A stretch of 11,298 bases of DNA from JANOGU01 sp031406135 (GTDB lineage Bacteria; Pseudomonadota; Alphaproteobacteria; Rhodobacterales; Rhodobacteraceae): positions 1 through 11,298 of the forward strand of contig JANOGU010000401.1 in the NCBI GenBank assembly GCA_031406135.1, in the 5' to 3' direction. The translations under genes and the position numbers were made by a program. Below, one piece after another: positions 1 to 6,519 of the stretch; position 1 is the stretch's first letter; each line of letters begins with the position of its first letter. Below the pieces are notes generated by a model. That model was not told the origin of the DNA and did no database searches. It saw only the letters and a list, made by a program, of their open reading frames with translations.

Positions 1-1757
1 TCATCACGCGCGGCCTGCGTCCTTGCTGCTCTGCGAAGGCTGCGATCTCGGCCTTGAGCTGGTCCCAGCCCTCGGCGCTGTCGTAGGCGGCTGCGTACAC
101 ACCGGTCACCTTTTGCGTATCGGCGCGGTGGCGCCCCCAGACTTTTTCCAAGGCATCGCTGACTTCGCCGACTGTAGCCCGCAGGCGCACGGCCTGGATG
201 CTGAGGTCGAGCAGGTTGGCCTGCCCAGATTGAGCGCAAGCCGTCAGCGCAGCGAGCGCGGCCTGCACCTTCACGCCATCGCGTGCCGCGCGCACTGCCG
301 CCAGCCGCGCGATCTGGCCATCGCGCACGGCGTGGTTGTCGATATCGCGCACCTCCATCGGATCCTGCTTGTCGCTGCGATATTTGTTGACGCCCACGAT
401 CACGTCGCGGCCGGCGTCGATGCGGGCCTGCTTTTCGGCCGCGCTGGCCTCGATCTTCAGCTTGGCCCAGCCGCTATCGACTGCCTTGGTCATGCCGCCC
501 AGGGCATCGACTTCTTCGATGATCGTCCACGCCGCGTCGGCCATCTCCTGCGTCAGCTTTTCCATCAGGTAGCTGCCGGCCCAGGGATCGACCACATTGG
601 TGATGTGCGTCTCCTCTTGCAGGATCAACTGCGTGTTGCGCGCGATCCGCGAAGAGAACTCGGTCGGCAGCGCGATGGCTTCGTCGAAGCTGTTGGTGTG
701 CAGCGACTGCGTGCCCCCCCAGCGCCGCCGCCATCGCCTCGTAAGCGGTGCGCACGATGTTGTTCCATGGGTCCTGCGCCTGCAACGACACGCCCGAAGT
801 CTGGCAATGAGTGCGCAGCATCAGGCTTTCGGGCTTCTTCGCGCCGAAGCCTTCCATGATCCGGTGCCACATGAGCCGCGCCGCCCGCAGCTTGGCCACC
901 TCCAGGAAGAAATCCATGCCGATGGCAAAGAAGAACGACAGCCGCGGGGCGAAGGCGTCCACGTCCAACCCCCGCGCCAGCGCCGCCTTCACGTATTCGC
1001 GGCCGTCGGCCAGCGTGTAGCCCAGCTCCTGCACCAGGTTCGCGCCCGCCTCCTGCATGTGGTAGCCGGAAATCGAGATCGAATTGAATTTCGGCATCTC
1101 CGCCGCGGCATAGGCGATGATGTCGGCGACGATCCGCATCGAAGGCTCGGGCGGATAGACATAGGTGTTGCGCACCATGAATTCCTTCAGGATGTCGTTC
1201 TGGATCGTGCCGGACAGGGCCGCCCGCGGCACACCCTGCTCTTCTCCCGCGACGATGAACGACGCCAGCACCGGGATCACTGCGCCGTTCATGGTCATGG
1301 AAACGCTGACCTTTTCCAGCGGTATGCCGTCGAACAGCAGCTTCATGTCCTCGACCGAGTCGATGGCGACCCCGGCCTTGCCCACGTCCCCGACAACGCG
1401 GGGATGGTCAGAGTCGTAGCCCCGGTGCGTGGCCAGGTCGAAGGCGACTGACACCCCCTGCTGTCCCGCCGCCAGTCCGGCCCGGTAGAAGGCGTTCGAC
1501 TCCTCGGCGGTGGAAAACCCTGCATACTGCCGGATCGTCCAGGGCCGCCCGGCATACATCGTCGCCCGCACGCCACGGGTATAGGGCGCCAGTCCCGGCG
1601 CCCCGCCCAGATGCCCCAGCCCCGCCAGGTCCGCCGCGGTGTACAGCGCCCGGACGCGGATGCCTTCCAGCGTCTCGCTGGCCAGGCTGTCGGGATCGGC
1701 CCCCTTCAGCTCGCGTCGCGCCAACGCCTCCCAGTCCGCCCGGTCCGTCCCGCTCAT
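1..1757 (-). CDS. Methylmalonyl-CoA mutase, N-terminal and middle part, frameshifted and cut by the window edge
   Basis: Adenosylcobalamin-dependent mutase that interconverts L-methylmalonyl-CoA and succinyl-CoA, the last step of propionyl-CoA assimilation in the cytoplasm. The first 348 residues match the substrate-binding barrel: RPWTIRQYAGFST (71-83), AFDLATHRGYDSDHPR (105-120), GTIQNDILKEFMVRNTY (183-199) and NSISISGYHMQEAG (225-238). By family alignment Y78, R196 and H233 correspond to active-site Tyr89, Arg207 and His244 of the Propionibacterium enzyme. At 714-720 a C7 run shifts the frame; with six C the protein continues as GTQSLHTNSFDEAIALPTEF through NVVDPWAGSYLMEKLTQEM to GRRPRVM at base 2, with no stop. 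About 585 residues are therefore encoded here; the C-terminal B12-binding domain of a roughly 700-residue protein would lie outside. Start ATG at 1757 has GAGG eight bases upstream. Codon use changes near the frameshift. Symbols used for this gene vary (mcm, bhbA, scpA), so none is assigned. Confidence 0.93.
714..720 (-). other. Homopolymer frameshift site in the mutase gene
   Basis: On the coding strand this is GGGGGGG between CT and CACGCAG. With seven G the reading is A-L-G-G-H-A-V and the downstream frame loses all mutase similarity. With six G it reads A-L-G-G-T-Q-S-L-H-T-N, the expected conserved family sequence, and stays open to the window edge. A one-base insertion is therefore visible. 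Whether it is a sequencing error or a real mutation cannot be decided from the sequence. Confidence 0.9.
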
Positions 1758-1778
1758 GCCGCTGCCCTCGCCGCGCCC

Positions 1779-1814
1779 CTTACAAACCCACCCGCGTCCG
1801 CTATATCCGGTGAC
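1779..1814 (+). promoter_or_regulatory. Candidate sigma70-type promoter for the DUF4174 gene
   Basis: CTTACA (1779-1784) and TATATC (1802-1807) are separated by 17 bases. The expected transcription start falls at about 1814-1815, on or next to the ATG at 1815, so the transcript would be leaderless or nearly so. There is no convincing purine-rich ribosome binding site before this ATG. The site lies in the 57-base gap between this gene and the divergent mutase gene. Confidence 0.4.
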
Positions 1815-2294
1815 ATGCGCCGCGCCCTCCTTCTGACCCTCCTGGCCCTGTCTCCCGCCGCGATGGCCCAGACCACGTCCACCACCGCGCAGACGACGGT
1901 TGCCACCGACATCCCCGTCCCCGCGCCGCTGACCATCGTCAACGCCATGGAGATCGACCTCGACACGCTGCTCTTCCTGCAGCGACCCATCGTCGTCTTC
2001 GCCGACACCCCGAACGACCCGAACTTCCGCCGGCAGATGCAGCTCATCGAACGCGAGCCGGCCGAACTCGCCGAACGCGACGTCATCGTCATCACCGACA
2101 CCGACCCCGCCGCGAAATCGCCGCTGCGGGTAAAACTGCGCCCGCGCGGGTTCAGCCTGATTATCCTCGACAAGGACCTCAAGCCGATCATGCGCAAGCC
2201 CCTGCCCTGGGACGTGCGCGAAATCAGCCATGCCATCGACAAGTTCCCCTTGCGCCGGCAGGAAGTGCTGGAGCTCAATCCGGCCGGGCGTTGA
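1815..2294 (+). CDS. Secreted DUF4174 domain protein
   Basis: A 159-residue exported protein of unknown function. Residues 1-19 (MRRALLLTLLALSPAAMAQ) form a Sec signal peptide with a probable AMA-Q cleavage site. After a Thr/Gln-rich linker, the DUF4174 region runs from about residue 45: RPIVVFADTPNDPNFRRQ, then LAERDVIVITDTDP, then GFSLIILDKDLKPIMRK, ending with the typical PLRRQEVLEL. This is the layout known for the family, a thioredoxin-like order of strands and helices without a CxxC motif. I chose ATG 1815 because translation from further upstream would place the signal peptide internally and no nearby in-frame alternative start exists. It is the only plus-strand gene within the propionate locus, divergent from the mutase and convergent with the membrane protein gene. 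The family assignment is from recall of its conserved pattern; its biochemical role is not known. Confidence 0.85.
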   Translation: MRRALLLTLLALSPAAMAQTTSTTAQTTVATDIPVPAPLTIVNAMEIDLDTLLFLQRPIVVFADTPNDPNFRRQMQLIEREPAELAERDVIVITDTDPAAKSPLRVKLRPRGFSLIILDKDLKPIMRKPLPWDVREISHAIDKFPLRRQEVLELNPAGR

Positions 2295-2319
2295 TCGGTG
2301 CCCCGGCGGCTGCTATATT
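2291..2319 (+). promoter_or_regulatory. Strong-looking sigma70-type promoter reading into a mini-ORF
   Basis: TTGATC (2291-2296) and TATATT (2314-2319) are separated by exactly 17 bases. The first T overlaps the end of the DUF4174 gene. This is the best match to the sigma70 consensus that I noticed in the window. The predicted start (about 2326) is followed by GAGGAG and an ATG at 2340. Confidence 0.45.
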
Positions 2320-2339
2320 CCCGGATGAGGAGACCGCGC

Positions 2340-2408
2340 ATGTCCGTCACTCGCCGCCAGCCCCGCCCGCTTCCCCCCGGCCCGATCGGTCCGGATCCGG
2401 CGTACTGA
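2340..2408 (+). CDS. Possible 22-aa ORF with its own promoter and RBS
   Basis: ATG at 2340 is preceded by GAGGAG (2327-2332) at a seven-base spacing, behind the promoter at 2291-2319. The reading frame encodes a Pro/Arg-rich 22-residue peptide (starts MSVTRRQPRPLPPG, ends DPAY) and then stops. It overlaps, in antisense, the low-complexity C-terminal end of the membrane protein gene on the minus strand. It may be a leader peptide, the remnant of a truncated gene, or simply the start of an antisense RNA. I do not recognise it. The initiation signals are better than the ORF itself. Confidence 0.25.
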   Translation: MSVTRRQPRPLPPGPIGPDPAY

Positions 2409-3102
2409 TCTCCGGCGCCGGCAGCCCCATCGCCGCGTTCAGCGCCTCGATCGCGCGCGCCGCCAGTGTCGCAAGGTCGCGCTGGCTCTTGAAGTAGTCG
2501 CGATAGGCCGCGATCCGCGCCGCCGCCGGGCGCGCCTTGAAAAGCGGGTCGCGCAGTTCCAGCGCGAACTGCCGTGCCGCATGCAGCAGGCCGTAGAACT
2601 GCACCACCTCGTCCACCGCGTCCGACGGCAGGCGCGCGATCTGGCCGGCGTTGGCGTCGAACACCACCGGCGGGCCGGGCTGCGGGAAGAACACCAGCGC
2701 CGCGGGGTCGCGTGCCACCTCGGCCAGGACCTCGGTCTCGACATCGGCCCGCGCATTGCGCGACAGGTCGTTCAGGAAGATCCAGATTTCCGCTCTGAGC
2801 GCGACCATCAGGTCGCCCTGATCGGTCTCGCGCTCGTCGAGCTGGAACAGGAAGGTCACAAACCAGCCGGCAACCGCGAGAATCGCGCCGACCAGACCGA
2901 TGCGCAGATCGTCGCTGATCCACGGCAGGACGGCCGAAGCCAGAACCGCAAGCCCCACCCAGGGCAGGACCGGCAGCGCCACCGCCGCCAGCCGCGCCCG
3001 GGCCGCCGAGGTGCCGCGCAGGGCCACCGCCGCGAGCAGGACCGCCGCCCCGGCCAGCGCCAGCGCCGCCCAGACCCCCGGCTGTGCCAGAACCTCGCTC
3101 AC
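2347..3102 (-). CDS. Membrane protein of unknown function, coupled to pccA
   Basis: A 251-residue protein with three hydrophobic segments in the first third (about residues 8-28, 39-60 and 65-86, the last containing GLVGAILAVAGWFVTFLFQL). A soluble, mostly helical and charged domain follows (about 90-230), and then a Pro/Gly/Asp-rich tail. I recognise no catalytic motif. The frame is open from a TTG at 3111 inside pccA, but I prefer GTG at 3102: it lies one base beyond the pccA stop (3104) and has GGAG at 3116-3113, ten bases upstream, whereas the TTG would have almost no spacing. Placement directly behind pccA implies co-transcription and translational coupling. A role with the carboxylase is only inferred from position. 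It ends 52 bases from the convergent DUF4174 gene. Confidence 0.75.
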   Translation of the reverse strand: MSEVLAQPGVWAALALAGAAVLLAAVALRGTSAARARLAAVALPVLPWVGLAVLASAVLPWISDDLRIGLVGAILAVAGWFVTFLFQLDERETDQGDLMVALRAEIWIFLNDLSRNARADVETEVLAEVARDPAALVFFPQPGPPVVFDANAGQIARLPSDAVDEVVQFYGLLHAARQFALELRDPLFKARPAAARIAAYRDYFKSQRDLATLAARAIEALNAAMGLPAPEISTPDPDRSGRGEAGGAGGE

Positions 3103-3103
3103 C

Positions 3104-5107
3104 TCATTCAAACTCCAGGATCACATCATCGACCCTCAGGCTCGCCCCCGGCACCGCGGCCACCCGCTTCACCGTCGCGCGCCGCTCGGCCTTGAGCACG
3201 TTCTCCATCTTCATCGCCTCGACGGTGGCCAGCGCCTGCCCTTCCTGCACCTCGTCGCCCTCGGCGACACGCAGCCCGGTCAACAGCCCCGGCATCGGGC
3301 AAAGCAGGAAACGCGAGGTGTCGGGCGGCGCCTTCTGTGGCATCAGCGCCGCCAGTTCCGCCTGCCGCGGCGTGCGGATGCGCACCTTCAGGTCCGCGCC
3401 GCGCAGCCGCACGCGCAGGCCCATCGGAATCTTGCCCACCTTCAGCACCAGGGGGTCGCCGTCGACCAGAAGCTGCGCCAGCGGCTGGCCTGGCGTCCAG
3501 CCGCTTTCCACCCGCATCCTGGCACCGTCGGCGAAGGCGATGGTCGAGCCGGTGCGGTCCGCCGAAACGGCCACACGATGTTCCTGACCCGCCAGCCGCA
3601 CGACCCAGTCGTCGCCCACGCGGCGCTGGTGGTTGTCCATCGTGCCGGAAATCCGCGTTCGCCTGATCTCGGCCACGCGGTGCATCGCCGCCACCGCCGC
3701 CGCCACGCGCCGCAGCATGTCGTCGGACAGCCGCGCGCCCTGGAAGCCATCGGGATATTCCTCGGCGATGAAGGCGGTTGTGATGTTGCCCTTTTCGAAC
3801 CTTGGATGGTCCATAACGGCCGAACAGAAGGGCAGATTGTGCCCGATCCCTTCAACTTCGAACATATCCAGCGCCAGCCGCATTTCTTCGACCGCCTCTG
3901 CCCGGGTCTTTCCCCAGGTGCAGAGCTTGGCGATCATCGGGTCGTAGAACATGCTGATCTCGCCGCCCTCGACCACCCCGGTGTCGTTGCGCACGACCCC
4001 GCCGCGCGGCGTCGGGCCCTCCTGCGGCGGGCGGTAGCGGGTCAGGCGGCCGATCGACGGCAGGAAGTTGCGGTACGGGTCCTCGGCGTAAAGCCGGCTC
4101 TCGATCGCCCAGCCGTTGATCTTCAGGTCACCTTGCGCGAAGGGCAGCTTCTCGCCATTGGCCACACGGATCATCTGCTCGACCAGATCGACGCCGGTGA
4201 TGAGCTCGGTGACCGGATGCTCCACCTGCAATCTTGTATTCATTTCAAGGAAATAGAAGTTCCGAGCGCCGTCGGCGATGAACTCCACCGTCCCGGCCGA
4301 GGTATAGCCCACCGCGCGCGCCAACGCGCAGGCCTGTTCGCCCATCGCCTTGCGTGTGGCCGGGTCGAGAAACGGCGAGGGCGCCTCCTCGATCACCTTC
4401 TGGTTGCGGCGCTGGATCGAGCATTCGCGCTCGTGCAGGTAGACGCAGTTGCCGTGACTGTCGGCCAGCACCTGGATCTCGATGTGCCGCGGCTGGGTGA
4501 CGAATTTCTCGATGAAGATGCGGTCATCACCGAAGGACGCCGCCGCCTCGTTCTTCGACGAGGCGAACCCCTCGCGCGCCTCGGCGTCGCTCCAGGCGAT
4601 GCGCATCCCCTTGCCACCGCCGCCGGCGGAGGCCTTGATCATCACCGGATAGCCGATCTCGCAGGCAATGCGGACGGCGTGGTCGGCGTCGTCGATCAGG
4701 CCCATATGGCCCGGCACCGTGGACACCCCGGCAGCCTGGGCGATCTTCTTCGAGGTGATCTTGTCGCCCATCGCCTCGATGGCCGCCGACGGCGGGCCGA
4801 CAAAGACTACGCCCTCGGCCTCCAGCGCTGCGGCGAAAGCTCTGTTTTCGCTCAGAAACCCGTAGCCCGGATGCACCGCCTGCGCGCCCGTCGCGCGGAT
4901 TGCCTCCATGATCCTGTCGATCACGATGTAGCTCTGCGCCGCCGGCGACGGGCCGATATGCACCGCCTCGTCCGCCATTTTCACATGCAGGGCTCCGCGG
5001 TCGGCGTCGGAATGGACTGCCACGGTGGCGATCCCCATTCGCCGCGCCGTCTTGATCACGCGGCAGGCGATCTCTCCGCGGTTGGCGATCAGGAGCTTCC
5101 GGATCAT
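3104..5107 (-). CDS. pccA: Propionyl-CoA carboxylase alpha subunit (biotin carboxylase plus biotin carrier)
   Basis: ATP-dependent carboxylation of biotin, then delivery of carboxybiotin to PccB to make methylmalonyl-CoA from propionyl-CoA. The full 667 residues are present, normal for the family. The biotin carboxylase domain spans about 1-450: opening MIRKLLIANRGEIACRVIKT, HPGYGFLSEN (79-88), the glycine-rich ATP loop GGGGKGMR (162-169), and EMNTRLQVEHPVTE (288-301). A linker/BT domain follows at about 500-590. The biotin carrier domain is at the C-terminus with EAMKMENVL; K633 is the expected biotinylated lysine. Start ATG 5107 has GAGG five bases upstream. It is followed with no gap by the membrane protein gene and preceded, 99 bases upstream, by a small lipoprotein gene. 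Pairing with PccB D407 and the mutase supports propionyl-CoA rather than acetyl- or methylcrotonyl-CoA as substrate. Confidence 0.96.
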   Translation of the reverse strand: MIRKLLIANRGEIACRVIKTARRMGIATVAVHSDADRGALHVKMADEAVHIGPSPAAQSYIVIDRIMEAIRATGAQAVHPGYGFLSENRAFAAALEAEGVVFVGPPSAAIEAMGDKITSKKIAQAAGVSTVPGHMGLIDDADHAVRIACEIGYPVMIKASAGGGGKGMRIAWSDAEAREGFASSKNEAAASFGDDRIFIEKFVTQPRHIEIQVLADSHGNCVYLHERECSIQRRNQKVIEEAPSPFLDPATRKAMGEQACALARAVGYTSAGTVEFIADGARNFYFLEMNTRLQVEHPVTELITGVDLVEQMIRVANGEKLPFAQGDLKINGWAIESRLYAEDPYRNFLPSIGRLTRYRPPQEGPTPRGGVVRNDTGVVEGGEISMFYDPMIAKLCTWGKTRAEAVEEMRLALDMFEVEGIGHNLPFCSAVMDHPRFEKGNITTAFIAEEYPDGFQGARLSDDMLRRVAAAVAAMHRVAEIRRTRISGTMDNHQRRVGDDWVVRLAGQEHRVAVSADRTGSTIAFADGARMRVESGWTPGQPLAQLLVDGDPLVLKVGKIPMGLRVRLRGADLKVRIRTPRQAELAALMPQKAPPDTSRFLLCPMPGLLTGLRVAEGDEVQEGQALATVEAMKMENVLKAERRATVKRVAAVPGASLRVDDVILEFE

Positions 5108-5187
5108 GCGCGCCTCGCGTCACGGTACGGCAAACGGGGGCCGACCGGACCCAAGGCCCGGGCGACCCCCGCTGGGGAAAGGTGGCC

Positions 5188-5201
5188 CCGCCCGAAGGCG
5201 G
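5188..5201 (-). terminator. UUCG-capped stem-loop after the small lipoprotein gene
   Basis: On the minus strand CCGCC-TTCG-GGCGG forms a 5-bp GC stem with a UUCG tetraloop, six bases after the lipoprotein stop. The following bases are GGCCACCTTTCC, with no proper U-tract, so it may be a weak terminator, an attenuator, or an RNA-stabilising element between the lipoprotein and pccA cistrons. Confidence 0.4.
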
Positions 5202-5206
5202 TCAGC

Positions 5207-5416
5207 TCAGTAGCAGGGCGGCAGCCCCACATCGACGCCGCAGGTCGCGGCCCCGGCCAGGCCGCCGATGAGGGCGCCGGTGACCAGATTGCCGTCGAAG
5301 GCATCGGCCACCACGACGCCGGCGGCCGCACCGGCCAGCCCGCGCGACGCCGGGTCCTGCATGCAGGCGGCCAGCGGCAGGGTGAGAAGCGTGAGAAGAA
5401 GAAGGGTCTTGCGCAT
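5207..5416 (-). CDS. Small glycine-zipper lipoprotein
   Basis: A 69-residue predicted lipoprotein. Residues 1-17 form a short signal peptide (MRKTLLLLTLLTLPLAA) ending in a lipobox with Cys18 as the lipidated residue. The mature part is Gly/Ala-rich (LAGAAAGVVVADA, then GALIGGLAGAATCG), resembling glycine-zipper segments of small outer-membrane lipoproteins, and it ends VGLPPCY. Start ATG 5416 has GAGG nine bases upstream and a candidate promoter at 5454-5480. It lies immediately before pccA on the same strand, separated by a UUCG stem-loop. Small lipoprotein genes near pccA are, as I recall, common in Rhodobacteraceae, but no function is established. A link to propionate metabolism is inference from position only. 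Confidence 0.8.
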   Translation of the reverse strand: MRKTLLLLTLLTLPLAACMQDPASRGLAGAAAGVVVADAFDGNLVTGALIGGLAGAATCGVDVGLPPCY

Positions 5417-5726
5417 GATGTACTGCCTCGGGTTGTGTTTTTGATTGCCGCTGATCTTACAGCAAAACAAGGGCTTGCAAAGCGTCTTTCGCATGCTCCG
5501 GCGCAACTCCGCCGCCCTGCGCCCGAAAGGCCCGGCCCGGACCCGCAGGGACCGGACCGGAAGTCGAGGGAAGGGGTAAACGCCGGTCCGTCCGCGGACA
5601 CGCCGCCGCGGGCGTCCCCATGGCAAGTGTGGCGCCTGGGGACGGTTCGCGCAAAGCCAATCGGCGGTGCAGCGCGGCCCTGCGCGGGAAGCTGCCGGAA
5701 ACGGATGCCGCGCGGCGGGAACATGC
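5417..5726. other. 310-base intergenic stretch with hairpins and a promoter
   Basis: I see no supportable gene here. It contains an imperfect stem-loop at 5537-5555 (CCGGACCC-GCA-GGGACCGG, one A-A mismatch). A second stem-loop at 5614-5643 pairs GTCCCCA with TGGGGAC and, after a bulged T, GGC with GCC around a 9-base loop. Neither has a U-tract. They lie downstream of the 134-aa gene and may act as transcription or RNA-end signals. An AT-richer island at 5450-5485 carries the candidate promoter for the lipoprotein and pccA. Confidence 0.5.
5454..5480 (-). promoter_or_regulatory. Candidate promoter for the lipoprotein-pccA segment
   Basis: On the minus strand TTGCAA (5480-5475) and TAAGAT (5459-5454) are 15 bases apart, followed about 37 bases later by the lipoprotein ATG. 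Each hexamer matches consensus at four of six positions, and the spacing is short. It stands out as an AT-rich island in GC-rich DNA. The upstream hexamer is part of CTTTGCAAG (5482-5474), which resembles one half-site of the TTTGCAAA-type motif I recall for the propionate regulator PccR. Confidence 0.35.
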
Positions 5727-6131
5727 CTAGTCGTCCCCCCCGCCGTCGTCGCCCTCATCCCGGTGATCCGGCAGCGCATCCTGCGGCGGGTCGAAGACCT
5801 CGGGAAAACTCGCCCGCGCCCGGCGCAGGTCGATGCGCAGCAGCGCCGCGTAGTCGGCCGGGTCGAAGGGCTCGGAGGCCGGCACCACCTCGCGTCCGAA
5901 CAGCCAGGACAGGCGGCCGGCATCGAGGTTGCCGCGCTCGAACGGCGCCTCGCCGAAATGCGCCCACAGCGCGCCCAGGAACGCCTCGTCGGCCCGCCGG
6001 TCCACGGCAGCGCGGTCGCGGTAGCGCTCGCGGCGGATGATCTTCGTCGCGCCATCCATGTGGGCGCGGCGGATCACGAACTGGAAGTCAGAGCCCGGCA
6101 GCCGGCCCGGGAAACCGCGATGCTTCAGCAT
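5727..6131 (-). CDS. Conserved-looking hypothetical protein, 134 aa
   Basis: I do not recognise this protein. It has 134 residues, a basic N-terminal third (MLKHRGFPGRLPGS, then KIIRRERYRDRAAVDRRADE), a central region with ALWAHFGEAPFERGN and LSWLFGREVVPASEPFDP, and a very acidic tail ending DEGDDGGGDD. There is no signal peptide, membrane segment or recognisable metal or nucleotide motif, so it is probably a soluble cytoplasmic protein. Coding is supported by the strong G/C third-position bias and by GGAGG five bases before ATG 6131. That ribosome binding site is beside a small stem (CCCCT-TCC-AGGGG), which could partly mask it. It sits mid-operon between two small lipoprotein genes. The C-terminus is encoded across a C7 run (5735-5741), so the exact end should be treated with some caution. 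Confidence 0.7.
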   Translation of the reverse strand: MLKHRGFPGRLPGSDFQFVIRRAHMDGATKIIRRERYRDRAAVDRRADEAFLGALWAHFGEAPFERGNLDAGRLSWLFGREVVPASEPFDPADYAALLRIDLRRARASFPEVFDPPQDALPDHRDEGDDGGGDD

Positions 6132-6159
6132 CCGCCCCTCCCCCTGGAAGGGGCACGCG

Positions 6160-6190
6160 CGGGCCGGGGCGGAAAGCTCCGCCCGGCCCG
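6160..6190 (-). terminator. Strong intercistronic stem-loop
   Basis: The arms CGGGCCGGGCGGA and TCCGCCCCGGCCCG pair over 13 bp with one bulged base around a 4-base loop. It lies 14 bases after the stop of the 40-aa lipoprotein gene and before the 134-aa gene. It has no U-tract, so full intrinsic termination is doubtful; partial termination or protection of the upstream mRNA from decay is plausible. Confidence 0.45.
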
Positions 6191-6203
6191 CCGTGTCGCA
6201 GTT

Positions 6204-6326
6204 TTACAACTTGCCGGTGTAGGTCGGCTCCACCGTGACATCCTCGACCGGCGCCGGTTTCGGGGCGCAGGCGGCCGCGAAGGCCACGAGAACAAGCGCG
6301 AAGATCGCGCGGCTGCTGATCGACAT
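6204..6326 (-). CDS. Very small lipoprotein, 40 aa
   Basis: A 40-residue predicted lipoprotein. The signal peptide is MSISSRAIFALVLVAFAAA with Cys20 as the lipidation site in an AAAC lipobox. The mature peptide is only about 21 residues: CAPKPAPVEDVTV, then EPTYTGKL and a TAA stop. Coding is supported by the textbook lipobox, G/C-biased third positions, and GGAG six bases before ATG 6326. It resembles entericidin-like or other tiny periplasm-facing lipoproteins only in architecture; no function can be given. It lies between the DUF6497-like gene (193 bases upstream) and the 134-aa gene, and is followed by a strong stem-loop. Confidence 0.7.
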   Translation of the reverse strand: MSISSRAIFALVLVAFAAACAPKPAPVEDVTVEPTYTGKL

Positions 6327-6519
6327 CCTCTACTCCATTTTCTGTCGGAGCGTCTACAACCGGCTCGCGCCGGCAGAGGCCCCCGTTCCAAGGTCGAGAC
6401 CGCTATTCGGTCCGGCGCCACGTTATCCCGGCCCGCGGGCAATGCCCATGGCGAAAATCCCGACTCGGCGGATTGTGTCCCGTCTGCATCGACCCGGACC
6501 GGGCGCCCCGCGGCGGCCA

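Noticed and set aside
23..859. A plus-strand frame over the left end
   Set aside because: Antisense to the mutase, whose repaired frame reads through conserved family sequence to base 2.
1754..2923. A 389-codon minus-strand frame running opposite the DUF4174 gene and through the membrane protein region
   Set aside because: It is low-complexity and conflicts with two better supported frames, one with a signal peptide and conserved DUF4174 pattern.
5454..5482. A complete paired TTTGCAAA operator
   Set aside because: Only one half resembles the motif; the second partial half is three bases out of the expected spacing and matches only TTTGC.
2900..6040. A 1046-codon plus-strand open frame opposite pccA and the small genes
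   Set aside because: It is antisense to the clearly recognisable pccA, is extremely Arg/His/Pro-rich, and arises from the GC-rich third positions of the real gene.
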